Positions 49,793 through 59,159 of a stretch of 64,000 nucleotides of DNA are shown here, piece by piece. The translations under genes and the position numbers were made by a program. Under the pieces are notes generated by a model. That model was not told the origin of the DNA. It saw only the letters and a program-made list of their open reading frames with translations, and searched no databases. Source of the DNA: Chaetoceros tenuissimus (lineage: Eukaryota; Bacillariophyta; Thalassiosirophyceae; Chaetocerotales; Chaetocerotaceae); the NCBI GenBank assembly GCA_021927905.1, contig BLLK01000062.1:434001-498000 (forward strand). The letters are read 5' to 3'. Position 1 is the first letter of the stretch; each line of letters begins with the position of its first letter.

Positions 49793-50155
49793 TAGACTTA
49801 GTTTTACATATCTATATAACATTTCTTATCCAATGCAACACTTTCTCTTTTCAAAATCATATTTTTTCTTTTGAAACTATGAATCTCGAACCAATACTGT
49901 ATAGCAACAATGCCGTTTCAGAGATAAGTACGATGATACTTCATCGAAATGTATAATCTGAATAGATTGTAGAATGTAGATCATTGAAATTCTTTATTTT
50001 TGTGATTTACACTATTTCCATGTAAGTACTATAGTAACTAGACCTTGATTTCTAAATATTTTCATCCAAATGCAACATCATAAACTTTTTTAGAATCCTT
50101 GGCAAAACAAACTTCCATGCCCTGTTTTAAGTAGTAATCTGGCTCTAATCAACAT
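49793..50155. other. Intergenic, no feature seen
   Basis: About 360 bp of AT-rich DNA downstream of the LRR gene. Confidence 0.5.
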
Positions 50156-50325
50156 CTCTGGTAAAAAGACCAAGAAGGAATTCCTGAGTGTTGAAGATTT
50201 ACACGAAGTCTTTGATGCGACAGATATCGATCGATCTGGGTGCCTATCCATTGAAGAGGGTGGAGACCTATTAGTTTTGGTCAACGAGGAAGTAAAGGAA
50301 GTACTTGCATGCATCTCTAGATTTA
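50156..50325 (+). pseudogene. Fragment copied from the EF-hand end of the kinase gene
   Basis: Plus-strand sequence matches 37250-37440 of the kinase gene: KKTKKEFLSVEDLHEVFD, TDIDRSGCLSIEEGGDLL, EEVKEVLAC. About 25 bp between the two EF loops are missing and the frame ends soon after the match, at about 50346. It has no kinase or CNBD part, so it is a dead fragment. The parent is single-exon here, so the copy cannot be told to be DNA- or RNA-mediated. Confidence 0.85.
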
Positions 50326-50742
50326 CTCTCGTTCATGAATTCTCCTAGCTGCCCTTTCACTTTCAACCCACTGCCCCTTTTGATCTTCCATACCAAAGAG
50401 CACTGTGTAATAGATGCCTTTATGCTATATACAAATTAAGATGATGCTTCAGATCGGAGTAAGTCATTTTGTTTTTCAAGGAGGTTTAGTTGCTTATTGT
50501 TATCACCATTGACCATTACTAGACGTTTGTAAGCGCTTTTTATCTTTGATTTATGAGAATTCCGCCTTCAGCCACAAGGAAAGAAGAGGCAGCAACTTCA
50601 ACATTATAGACTTTTGATTTTTCAGCTTCGATTTAGTATTCTTGTTACGGCTGATTTTCTAACTAAAGCAAGGAACGGATTTGTCCAAGATTTGTTTGGA
50701 AACTCCTCGCTGATCAACAGACATACTACTATCATTTGATTT
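50326..50742. other. Intergenic, no feature seen
   Basis: About 415 bp between the EF-hand fragment and the 3' end of the ESF2-like gene. No gene seen. Confidence 0.5.
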
Positions 50743-51477
50743 TTATACCAATGATCCAATAACAGCTTTTGATGCAGCCTTATCACTGGTATCTTTGACG
50801 GCTTTGTTCTGTTTGAATTTTCTTGTCTTTTTCTTATCCTGATCAAGATCATCTTCAGCACCACGCTTCTTTCGCCTTTCATTAATTCTATCCATGACTT
50901 TGCCAGCCTCGACAAGGTTACTATACGCTTGATTCTCCTTACGAGCATTAACCATTTCAATGCGAAGCTTCTGCTCACGCACTCGTCTTTCATATGCAAC
51001 CTTTTCTGTCAAGAAATCCCATTGAAACTTCTTTAGGTACTTGAGATTCCATAAATCATCATAATGTACCGATCTTTTGTGGTTTGTTATGGGTGTATTA
51101 TTCAATGACGCAGCAACATTCTTTGCAACCTTTTTCTCTGCAAATTCAATCCACCCTTCTTTGTATCTCTTACTTCCACTTTTACCAGTAGCTTTTTGTC
51201 GTCTTTTCCTTGCACTTTTATCCTCTTCTTCTAGATAAACTCTTGTAACCTCTCCAAATTCTGAAAGAATTCTTCTAACTTTTGTAGGATCCATTCGCGG
51301 TGGAACTCTTGCGAGGTATAATACGCCTCTCTTTTTTAGTTTTGCATTAAAGTCTTCTGTTCGATTGAGAGACAGTTTGTATGGTTTCTTTTTGCTCTTT
51401 ACTTCTTTTTCATTTTCTGTTGCTTCGATCTCAGATTCTTGTTGATCCACAGCTATCTCTTGCTCGCTGTCACTCAT
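50743..51477 (-). CDS. ESF2: ESF2/ABT1-type pre-rRNA processing factor
   Basis: 244 residues from ATG 51477, intact, one exon. An acidic N-terminus and Lys-rich linker lead to an RRM at ~50-150 with [43 protein letters not shown] and [20 protein letters not shown]. These are the signature segments of the ESF2/ABT1 family. The yeast protein joins the small-subunit processome and stimulates the helicase Dbp8; mammalian ABT1 is the orthologue. A basic helical C-terminus follows ([20 protein letters not shown]), with a [11 protein letters not shown] nucleolar-type signal. Nucleolar 18S rRNA maturation is inferred from the family. Confidence 0.92.
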   Translation of the reverse strand: MSDSEQEIAVDQQESEIEATENEKEVKSKKKPYKLSLNRTEDFNAKLKKRGVLYLARVPPRMDPTKVRRILSEFGEVTRVYLEEEDKSARKRRQKATGKSGSKRYKEGWIEFAEKKVAKNVAASLNNTPITNHKRSVHYDDLWNLKYLKKFQWDFLTEKVAYERRVREQKLRIEMVNARKENQAYSNLVEAGKVMDRINERRKKRGAEDDLDQDKKKTRKFKQNKAVKDTSDKAASKAVIGSLV

Positions 51478-51910
51478 AGTGCTGATTGTTCGGGTGCTGT
51501 TCTAGATTCTGTTGTGGGTGATATGAATATATGGCCAAGTAGATTGGTTTATTGTTCCATCATATTTCATATTCATGTTTGATAATGTGCTTACCGTATG
51601 TTCGAGAGCTCGAGACTTTCACTGGCTCTGCTTCATTCATCTCTGGCGGCTATGTACTTTGCCAAATTAGGCTTGCCAATGATGACATACGTGGAAACTT
51701 GCTCTCAAATGATTCTTCCATGCGATGCTTATGATTATTATTTGATGATAAAGATCTAGCTATAATGATTATAAAAAGACAATGCTGTACTTCTATTATA
51801 AGCTGTTAATGACGCCACCCTAGCGACGTCAGAAGAAATTTAGCTAGGAAAATGACAATCTATTTTTAAGCGCATAAATTGCTGTATCTTTCATACTTCC
51901 CTTTTGATGT
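51478..51910. other. Intergenic, promoter of the ESF2-like gene
   Basis: 433 bp between the start of the ESF2-like gene and the end of the LRR gene, both on the minus strand. TGACGTCGCTA-like palindromes near 51812-51832 (GACG..., GACGTC) could be bZIP/CRE-type sites; this is speculative. Confidence 0.35.
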
Positions 51911-53008
51911 TTACTTCTTCTTCTTTGTTGCTGTTTTCTTTTTATTTGTCTTTTTCGTAGATGGTCTCATATCTCTACATTTTGGATCTGGAAGCCCCTG
52001 ACAACAAACGGTACAACAAGCACAAGGTACTTCTGGTCTTGCTCCAAGACAGTCTGATACAAGATGTTGAAGTTTCAAATCACATACTTCCTTTGGCATT
52101 TTACCAGCTACTTCATTGTCATTGATGTAAAATTCCTCTACAAAGTCATGGTTTGTAAGATCAATGCAGCAGGGTAAGGATTAGGAAACAACAACAAACA
52201 TCAAGTACTTACTTAATTTCTTCAACTTTCCAATACCAGTAGGGACAGGACCTGTAAGATTATTCGCATACAAATCAAGACTTTCAAGCTTCTTCAAGTT
52301 TTCAATAGAGGCCGGAACACGACCAAAGAAAAAGTTTCCAAATAATGTAAGTTCCTTCAAGTTTTTCAACAAACCAATTTCCTTTGGAATCGCTCCAAAC
52401 AAATCATTCATGTGTAGATTCAGTTTCTTCAATTTGCTCATTTTTTGAAACATTAATTGAGGAAGTACTCCCTGAAGCGAATTACCATTCAAGTCAAACT
52501 CAGTAACTTCAGTAAGATATCCAATTTCTGCAGGTATGATACCAGTCACCTTGTTGAAACTAAGATCTACAGAAGAAACGCGAGGCTTTCCCATATTGAA
52601 CAAAGATCGATTACATTTGATTCCATACCAATCACAGACATCAGCTTTTGAAAGCCATAAATCACTTCTAGTCCATCCTGGTCCCTTTGTGTTTGTATAT
52701 AAGTTGACAAGTGCATATCTTTCCAAGAATCTTGCTTTATTTCCACGAGGGTCCATCTTTCTCGGATCATCGTGAATCATCCAACACATGGATTTGTGTT
52801 GTGGTGAATCTTTGGATAAGATTGATGTCAGTGATGATGATTCAATTGCAAGTTTAATGATTGCATGTCCTCTCTTATCGTTATCTGCGACTGGTTGTCT
52901 ATTTTGGCAAATACGTGCATAGCGTTTTGTATCGATATTAAGCTTTGTCTTTGCCTCAATTTGTAGGAAAGAAAAAGCTACAAGAACAAAAATCTGAAAA
53001 GCTCTCAT
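51911..53008 (-). CDS. Secreted plant-type LRR protein with Cys-rich tail, two exons
   Basis: Exon 1 53008-52213 and exon 2 52137-51911 on the minus strand; intron 52138-52212 (GTAAGT...TTTGTAG, 75 bp). 340 residues. Signal peptide MRAFQIFVLVAFSFLQIEA. An N-terminal cap with DVCDWYGIKCN is as in plant extracellular LRR proteins. About five 24-residue LRRs follow (IPAEIGYLTEVTEFDLNGNS, IPKEIGLLKNLKELTLFGN, VPTGIGKLKKL, then across the intron EFYINDNEVAGKMPKEVCDL). A Cys-rich end (CACCTVCCQGLPDPKC) and a poly-Lys tail complete it. Splicing restores the last repeat and the cysteines. There is no kinase or membrane span. Likely extracellular or wall-associated; ligand unknown. Confidence 0.88.
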
Positions 53009-53799
53009 GATGAACTTTCTTTTCCCTGTATTTTAAAAGGATGCTTACAGTAGATATATCAATCAATTGAGTCGTCAGAGATGTTGGATATCTGAAAGAA
53101 AATCAAGAGAGAGAAAGATGCGATATCGGATACCTTATGTGATTGCATGGTCGCCACTTGGAATACATCACTATGTTTCCAATTGTCATGTTGGGATTTG
53201 TTTGAGTACATAGCTACTAGCTGGCGTCAAGTAACCCTAGCTAGCTAACTTGTCGTCGTCCTCTACATTCAACTTCAACTTTGAACTTTTATGACGTCAA
53301 TGATAGGAAACCGTTACTTTTCGAACGATTAACATTCTCAATCAATCAAGACTTCCAAAAGAGATATCAATATAATTGTTGTCTAGAATGGAAAACATAT
53401 TGAATATCAATTGACAAAAATAATGATTTTGCTATGATATATATTCCTCAAAAATGTTGTCCATGTATCCCAGAAAGAAGTGAACAACCACCTTGGTGAA
53501 GATTCGTAAGTTCAAGAAAGAGTATGTACATCCATACATCATGAGACCAGCTGTTTTAACATCTGCTGTAAGTACAATGAAGATCAATTTATCCGTTCCG
53601 GAGCAATGACGTCATATATTCCTTTGATTCTCTAGTGGTTCATGCGGACCTTACGTACCTGCCAGTCAGTCTGATGCTTCAACTTGAAGAGTGAACATTC
53701 CTGTTCTCACCTCTAAATTGAACAAGAAGCATCTCCTCTTCACGCCTTCCTCATAATATGTAAAAACACTGACACCGTCCCCAAAGACAACATTTGAAT
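53009..53799. other. Intergenic between divergent genes
   Basis: About 790 bp between the LRR gene (minus) and the next plus-strand gene. It contains ACCCTAGCTAGCTAACT near 53235 and TGACGTCA-type sites near 53292-53297. No gene seen. Confidence 0.4.
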
Positions 53800-54726
53800 A
53801 TGAATCAATCAGATTTACAATCAATTCTACCTTTGCTTTCATCTGCAAGAAGCAATTTAAACTTTGACATTCAAGATAACTCGGAAGCGTTAAGTTTGCT
53901 GTTTCGTAAGCACTCCCAAGAACAAGAAGGAACGCAATTGCAATGTATACTTCCCAGTCTGAAACTAGTACAGGCACCATCCAAAAGACGACCATCAGTA
54001 TCTCCACCTGATAAACGAGTACTACAACAGTCATGTGCGGAGAAACTGTCGCATCCAGTTGAGTTCAATTGTACTGATGTGCATTTAGCCCCTACGATAA
54101 TACGAGAGAACTTGGTGTCATCTGTTCTCTACCTCGTCAAGTCAAGACTGTCAAATTCACTCAAGGCATTCCTTCACAAGTCAAATGAAGTTTCAACGGC
54201 TCAAAAGCAAATCATGATGAATCTGTTTCTATCGCCCAAGGCTGTAAACTGTGAAACTATCATCACGTCGTTTCGTCCTTCTTTACTGCCATCGAGAATA
54301 GTCGAGACAGAAGATGATGTTGAAACCATGACAATCTGCTTCGAAGCAGCTATGGATGTGTCAATATTTGGTGAAGAGCCATTCACCATCAAACTTCGAT
54401 GTTCAGGGAATGCGGAATATGTTTCTCTTGATACTAACCAAGACTCCTCATCAAAAGTTAGATTCATCAGAGTTGGCCTCGATAGTAATGTACTTTTGCA
54501 ACAAATGATGAATCAGGCACGACTTTGCGCCAAGACTGCATTTCATAATGCTGCTAGTTTGGCAAATAACATCATGCAATGTTCAGATTTTTCATCTCCA
54601 TATTCAAGCTACGGATCTTTGCCATCGAGTGAGTCGATAAATGTTTCAAACATTGAAGGCCAAAGTAAGACGAAGGACATGGACATGCCTCCTCCACCTC
54701 CTCGAACAAAATCAGTCCAGAAGTGA
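53800..54726 (+). CDS. Unknown protein, 308 residues
   Basis: The first ATG is at 53800 (MNQSDLQSILPLLSSARSN). The sequence has an N-terminal helical part, a basic patch with SP sites (APSKRRPSVSPPDKR), a helical middle (SSVLYLVKSRLSNSLKAFLH), a predicted beta region (ETMTICFEAAMDVSIFGEEP, FTIKLRCSGNAEYVSL) and a Ser/Pro-rich end with PPPPPPR. There is no signal peptide, membrane span or catalytic motif. I do not recognise the family. The continuous 309-codon frame and even composition support a real gene. Confidence 0.65.
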   Translation: MNQSDLQSILPLLSSARSNLNFDIQDNSEALSLLFRKHSQEQEGTQLQCILPSLKLVQAPSKRRPSVSPPDKRVLQQSCAEKLSHPVEFNCTDVHLAPTIIRENLVSSVLYLVKSRLSNSLKAFLHKSNEVSTAQKQIMMNLFLSPKAVNCETIITSFRPSLLPSRIVETEDDVETMTICFEAAMDVSIFGEEPFTIKLRCSGNAEYVSLDTNQDSSSKVRFIRVGLDSNVLLQQMMNQARLCAKTAFHNAASLANNIMQCSDFSSPYSSYGSLPSSESINVSNIEGQSKTKDMDMPPPPPRTKSVQK

Positions 54727-54892
54727 ACAAGGCTTTGTAACACAGTATTGCATATATTTCAACTGTAATGATGTACAAAATTATGAACAAAGAAACATGA
54801 AAGAGCTTGGGCAGCTTTAACTTTTGTAATTCAAAATAAAACGAAATAAAATAGAAACAATTTTTCAAATATGTAAAAAGTGCCTACAGATC

Positions 54893-55111
54893 TTAGTAAT
54901 CAAGTCATCTTTTTCATCAGCTGCTTCTTTTGAGTTGGTTTTAGAACAACTAGATCTTATCTTTCAAATCACCATTCAATGTCCTGTCATCTTCTTGAGA
55001 TATTTAGTAATCAAGTCATCTTTTTCATCAACTGCTTCTTTTGAGTTGGTTTTAGAACAACTAGATCTCATCATTCAAATCACCATTCAATGTCCTGTCA
55101 TGTTCTTGTAA
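54893..55111. repeat. Two tandem 111-bp units at the end of the MYND gene
   Basis: 54893-55003 and 55004-~55111 match with a handful of substitutions (TAATCAAGTCATCTTTTTCA in both). The unit is 37 codons long and includes the last coding bases of the MYND gene, so the second copy is an extra, untranslated gene end. Confidence 0.9.
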
Positions 55112-56800
55112 CCTGTCATAAACAAAATCTCCCCGTAGGTATCCAACGCAAGATGTACTACACCAAGGCAGACTTTACCAACAAAGGAGACGCAAACCAT
55201 GACAGAGTTCTTTCCAAGCTTTGAACTCATAGCATCTATGAATCTCTTGATATTATGGTTGGTACTGAAAGCTACAAATCCTATGATATTCAAGTAAGGA
55301 CCGTTCACTCACCTTTTCTCCTTCGTTCAAGAAGTCCTTTGCATCTGTGACAATCTGAATTTTGGGTATGTCTTGTAATGCTGGGGGAATATCATGTCCT
55401 GAACAAGAGAAGTCAAGGTCAATAAACAATTCCGTAGTTTCAAGACCAGTCTCTACCGATGCCGCTTTGACTTTCTCAGTAATCAAATTTTGATGCTTGG
55501 TAAAAAATTTCCTGTTAAACTTCTTGTCTTTCTTGTATTCTTCATTTTGGAATTTCTTACAGTCTGCCTTATGATCTTTCCAATCTTTTACTTGACATTC
55601 CTTAGAACAATCTGTAATATGGATGAGCTTTGATTGATTCAAAAGTAAGATACAAAGAAATCACAAAGAATTTAGTACTCACATGGCACAAACTTGCATC
55701 TCGCACATACTAACAGTTGCTTGCTATGATCCACTGTTCTACATTTTGTACATGTATGTCTGAATATCGCAATGGCTGGATTTGGAATATGTGCATCAAT
55801 TGGTTTGAAACATGTCAGATCAATGAATCTCCCCAGTGTATATAAATCAGCCATTACGAACTCATTTTCTTTGCATGGACGGATACGACCTTGTAGAATG
55901 TCAAGAAGAGCATTATGAAAAGGAAATCCTTGTTTGAGCATTTTGTGCATACAGGCGGTTGGACAACATAAATTTTCGAATAAATTGTGGATGATGCTTT
56001 CTTCCACCTCATAAGATTCTTCCTCATCACAAAGTAACCATGGTATAATTGATATTTCGTAAAAGTTGTTCAAGAATTGCAGACCGATAGACAGTATCCA
56101 ATGCAACCAATTCGTAAATGCTATGATAAAGATAAATGTAACTCGATATCATTGTCTTAGATAAAGCAAATCTGGCTTTGATAGATATTTTCTTTGTATT
56201 TTTTGTTACATTCGCAAGACGCTTCATTAACTTGCAATAGCTTCTAGCCTCAGTTGTTTCATCAGCAGTCCAACCTACGATTATCATCATTACCGCCACT
56301 GCTGTATCTATAACATTTCCTCCAGTCAGAACACCTTGAATCGTTTCTGAAGTGATCGAAGATGTCACCATAGCCTCTGTGCGTCTTTGTGTTTGTTTCA
56401 GCCACTGCTTCAATGTAGGTCCCTCAAAAACTTTATCAAGTATATGTTCATGTTCATGGAGCATATCGAAAATGGTAAACACCCACATTCGTGGATCTTT
56501 GAAATACAAAAGATCAGCCTCGTTCCAGCTTTCTATATTCTCCCCAGCCTCCGCCAAGCTTTTCTCGTCCTTGAATAGTACTACTTCAGACATATTATTA
56601 ATCTCAGCATAAAAATACATAGGAAGTAATCGCTCTTCTCGTAATGTCAAGGAGTTTGGTTTATTTCCAAGATATCGAAGGTAAGCAGACAATTCATATC
56701 AATGATGGTCTCCATCAGCAGCTGCAGTACTAGGTTTCTTATCGTCAGCTCCTTTCCTGTTCTTTTCGCTACTAGATCTTGATGTATTGTCCTTTGTCAT
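55087..56800 (-). pseudogene. MYND zinc-finger protein, interrupted
   Basis: Minus strand. ATG 56800 (MTKDNTSRSSSEKNRKGADD) opens a frame that meets TGA at 56699-56701 and continues as YELSAYLRYLGNKPN for ~220 codons. Near 56040 the reading shifts by one into CDEEESYEVEESIIHN and on to CTKCRTVDHSKQLLVC. Intron 55682-55612 (GTGAGT...TTACAG, 71 bp) joins KFVP to YCSKECQVKDWKDHKADC, which together make a complete MYND finger of C-x2-C...C-x2-C...C-x3-C...H-x3-C type. The end near 55087 (GKVCLGVVHLALDTYGEILF) needs another junction that I cannot place in frame. MYND fingers bind Pro-rich peptides. One nonsense codon and one frameshift indicate a pseudogene or assembly errors. Confidence 0.65.
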
Positions 56801-57085
56801 GTTTCTTACATGATCTCAATGTAGTAATTTTATTGGGATAGAAGGTAGAAGCTTGACGGCATTTTTTAATTTTTGATGATGTTCTCATCAAGTGCCAAGT
56901 GCGGATCTTGTAAAAGGCATAGAAGGGAAGGAAACAGTGAGAAGTGTATCCACAGCATTCCACAGCCCAATTCATTTTTTCTTTCTTTTTTCCATTTGAA
57001 AATAAATACAAGTGAAGTTGTATTACAATGGAAAATATTTTTCCCAATCTTCTCACAAATATCATCTTATTCAGGAAAAAAATAT

Positions 57086-57160
57086 CTATTGTGGTGAATT
57101 TTCTTGAAGTTCAGATGTCTTCTCATCATTTTTAATCAAAATATTTCCCAGCAGTGCCAT
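57086..57160 (-). other. Small exon-like module with a diverged copy at 47816-47905
   Basis: The minus strand reads MALLGNILIKNDEKTSELQE and then ENSPQ-stop, preceded by TTGTACAG, which looks like a splice acceptor. A diverged copy lies at 47816-47905. No upstream exon could be identified, so it may be the tail of an unannotated gene or a shared non-coding sequence. Confidence 0.35.
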
Positions 57161-57615
57161 GATGGCTGTACAAGACGAAAAGAAGGAGTGATGAGTACAT
57201 GAAGCCACCTGGAGAGGAGAGTCAAACCAAGCAAAAGTCTGGAGCAACTTCAAAAAAAGCTCAAACCGTAAGGTATGATGTCTTTCCGAAAACACTCGGC
57301 ATATAATCAGGTCAGATCAGTATTCATGCACGTTCAAATAGTATTATTTTCTTGTCACAAATGAAACTTGAAACGGCTGATTTTTCTACTTTCTATCAAA
57401 TGTTTGCTTCATGGTCTGGTCACAGCAAGAGATTGAGATGAAGGTGGTTAGGGCAAAGGTTACACAACTCTGATGATTAGGCACGCGGCTTGTTTCATCC
57501 AATGTTTTCCTTGTATGCCACGATCTTCATTCATTATTTGGTACTTCCTTCATTCATGTTGGTGGTGAATGAAAGAAAGAAGATAGCAAGACAATTGCTA
57601 AATATAAGTCGCTTA

Positions 57616-57663
57616 CTAGGGTTAGGGTTGCAACCCTAGCAAACCCTAACCCTAGCTAGGGTT
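57616..57663. repeat. Telomere-like perfect inverted repeat
   Basis: CTAGGGTTAGGGTT (57616-57629) and AACCCTAACCCTAG (57642-57655) are exact reverse complements with a 12-bp spacer that itself carries CAACCCTAG, followed by CTAGGGTT (57656-57663). The words are TTAGGG-type telomere repeats in head-to-head arrangement. Confidence 0.9.
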
Positions 57664-58307
57664 GAAATGAAAGACTGTATTTGATTCTGATATCATCGGA
57701 GATGCAAGGTTCAAGATTTTAGCATGTGTGTTACTTGTAGGTGGTTGCCATTTGTTATTTACTTCCTTGATGTAGGTGTTTCCTGAGAGAAGATAGCGAG
57801 TTGATTAAGGTTGCATTGTAACCCTAACCGTAGTTGCAACGTTTGGAGAATGAGATCCTTTTATCATGATGAGGAATTTCTAGATTCTAGGACAAAGAAG
57901 AAATGCTACTATGTGCTGCAAGTTTGTATTCATTATATTTTCGCTCCTTGTTCTTATGTTGATCGGTGATGACTACGTACAAGTTAGAGGATTGGTGGTT
58001 AGGATTTCAAATTAGGGTACTAATTCCATTCCTCTGTCATGGAATGAGTGATGCTTTGACTTTGTATCAATCGGAGATGTACGTATGTGAATTTGGTACC
58101 ATACAAAGTGGGCTTTGCTTGTTCTGCTGTGATGGAGAGTCTGTGCCATGTCGCGTTGACATGGGGAGACAGGGAGACAAAAATGGAATGAATCAGCATC
58201 TTCTGGGTTAGGGTAGGTTCACATTAATGGATGGCAACATGCCTACAGCAGTGAATAGTTAAAAACAAGAAGGGCTTAAGTAACTGTTTTAGAAAGAGAA
58301 CTTTTCA

Positions 58308-58426
58308 TTTTAAAAAGCAGGATGACACTGCCCATCTGGCCAACCAAATCACAGCTTTGTTTTAAAAAGCAGGATGACACCAGTCGAGAACCTATCAGAG
58401 AGCAGCTTTGTTTTAAAAAGCAGGAC
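58308..58426 (+). repeat. Three spaced copies of a 16-21 bp motif
   Basis: TTTTAAAAAGCAGGATGACAC at 58308-58328 and 58360-58380, and TTTTAAAAAGCAGGAC at 58411-58426, at 51-52 bp intervals. The two later copies are preceded by CAGCTTTG, so GCTTT...AAAGC can pair. Possibly the remains of a 52-bp minisatellite. Confidence 0.85.
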
Positions 58427-58599
58427 GTTAGAATTCACTTGAAGAGCGATTTCTTTTCACACAAACAGAGACTCTAGGCCTACGAGAAACTGCTTGCTGT
58501 TGATACGATAGCGAAGGGGACAGCACCAATCAAATGCTGTACGCTGTTCGTGAATGAGTTAAATAATATTGATAAGAAGCTAACTAAGAGAACGAGTTA

Positions 58600-59119
58600 G
58601 ATTCGGAGTGTATTTTGATTGTGAGCTTATAGTTAGTTGACTATTGTTTGAGTTCCTCCGAGCTTGATTGAACTTCAGGTGTCAAGTAATCAGACACTAG
58701 CGTCTCGAGTGGATTGGCCAATGAAAAATAAATGCTTGACACTTTCTTTGAAGTTTCAATTCGAGCTCTGCTATTGGACGGACTCAAACTTACGTACTCG
58801 GTATCCGAAGTATGTACTTGTGTATAATCTTTACTGATGAGCTTGTAAAGTAATGTATTGTAGTTGGATGTTCTAACTAATAGATAGTTGATATGTAAAT
58901 TTGGCAAATGTAGTTTTGTGACAAATGACGTGACAGCATCGCTATGAATGCTTTCAGGCCATTTCTTGATTGGTGTGACGTCGAACATTGAACTTCAACG
59001 CCTGTCATTGAATGGAGATATAGAAATATGAATATTATGTAAGTGCGAACAAAGAGGTTGATGATTAGAGTGCCCTTTTACAGTTAGCTTAGCGATTGTT
59101 AAGAAAGTCAAGTCTGACT
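58600..59119 (-). repeat. Probable 3' LTR region of the second copia element (ends not defined)
   Basis: It lies on the 3' side of pol. A minus-strand purine run GGAGGGAGAG (59120-59129) looks like the purine tract, so the LTR should begin just below it. The other LTR is outside the window, so the boundaries and target duplication cannot be read. A 115-codon minus-strand frame at 58641-58988 lies inside and is not recognised. Confidence 0.45.
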
Positions 59120-59129
59120 CTCCCTCCAA
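59120..59129 (-). other. Probable polypurine tract of the second copia element
   Basis: GGAGGGAGAG on the minus strand 30 bp after the pol stop, in the position expected upstream of a 3' LTR. Confidence 0.55.
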
Positions 59130-59159
59130 TGCTAAACTAATTGTTATGGGCGCAATGAG

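Larger units (their letters stand above)
56801..58307. other. Gene-poor region
   Basis: About 1.5 kb with no convincing gene. It contains a short exon-like module on the minus strand (57086-57160), telomere-like inverted repeats (57616-57663) and scattered CCCTAA/TTAGGG words (57821-57826, 58206-58214). Confidence 0.5.

Noticed and set aside
57966-58211. An 81-codon plus-strand frame
   Set aside because: No homologue, no supporting context, and it lies in gene-poor repeat-bearing DNA; length is within chance.
58308-58426. CRISPR-like array
   Set aside because: Only three imperfect copies in a eukaryotic nuclear context, with no associated genes.
58641-58988. A 115-codon minus-strand gene next to the second copia element
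   Set aside because: It lies where the 3' LTR should be and has no recognisable domain; kept only as part of that region.
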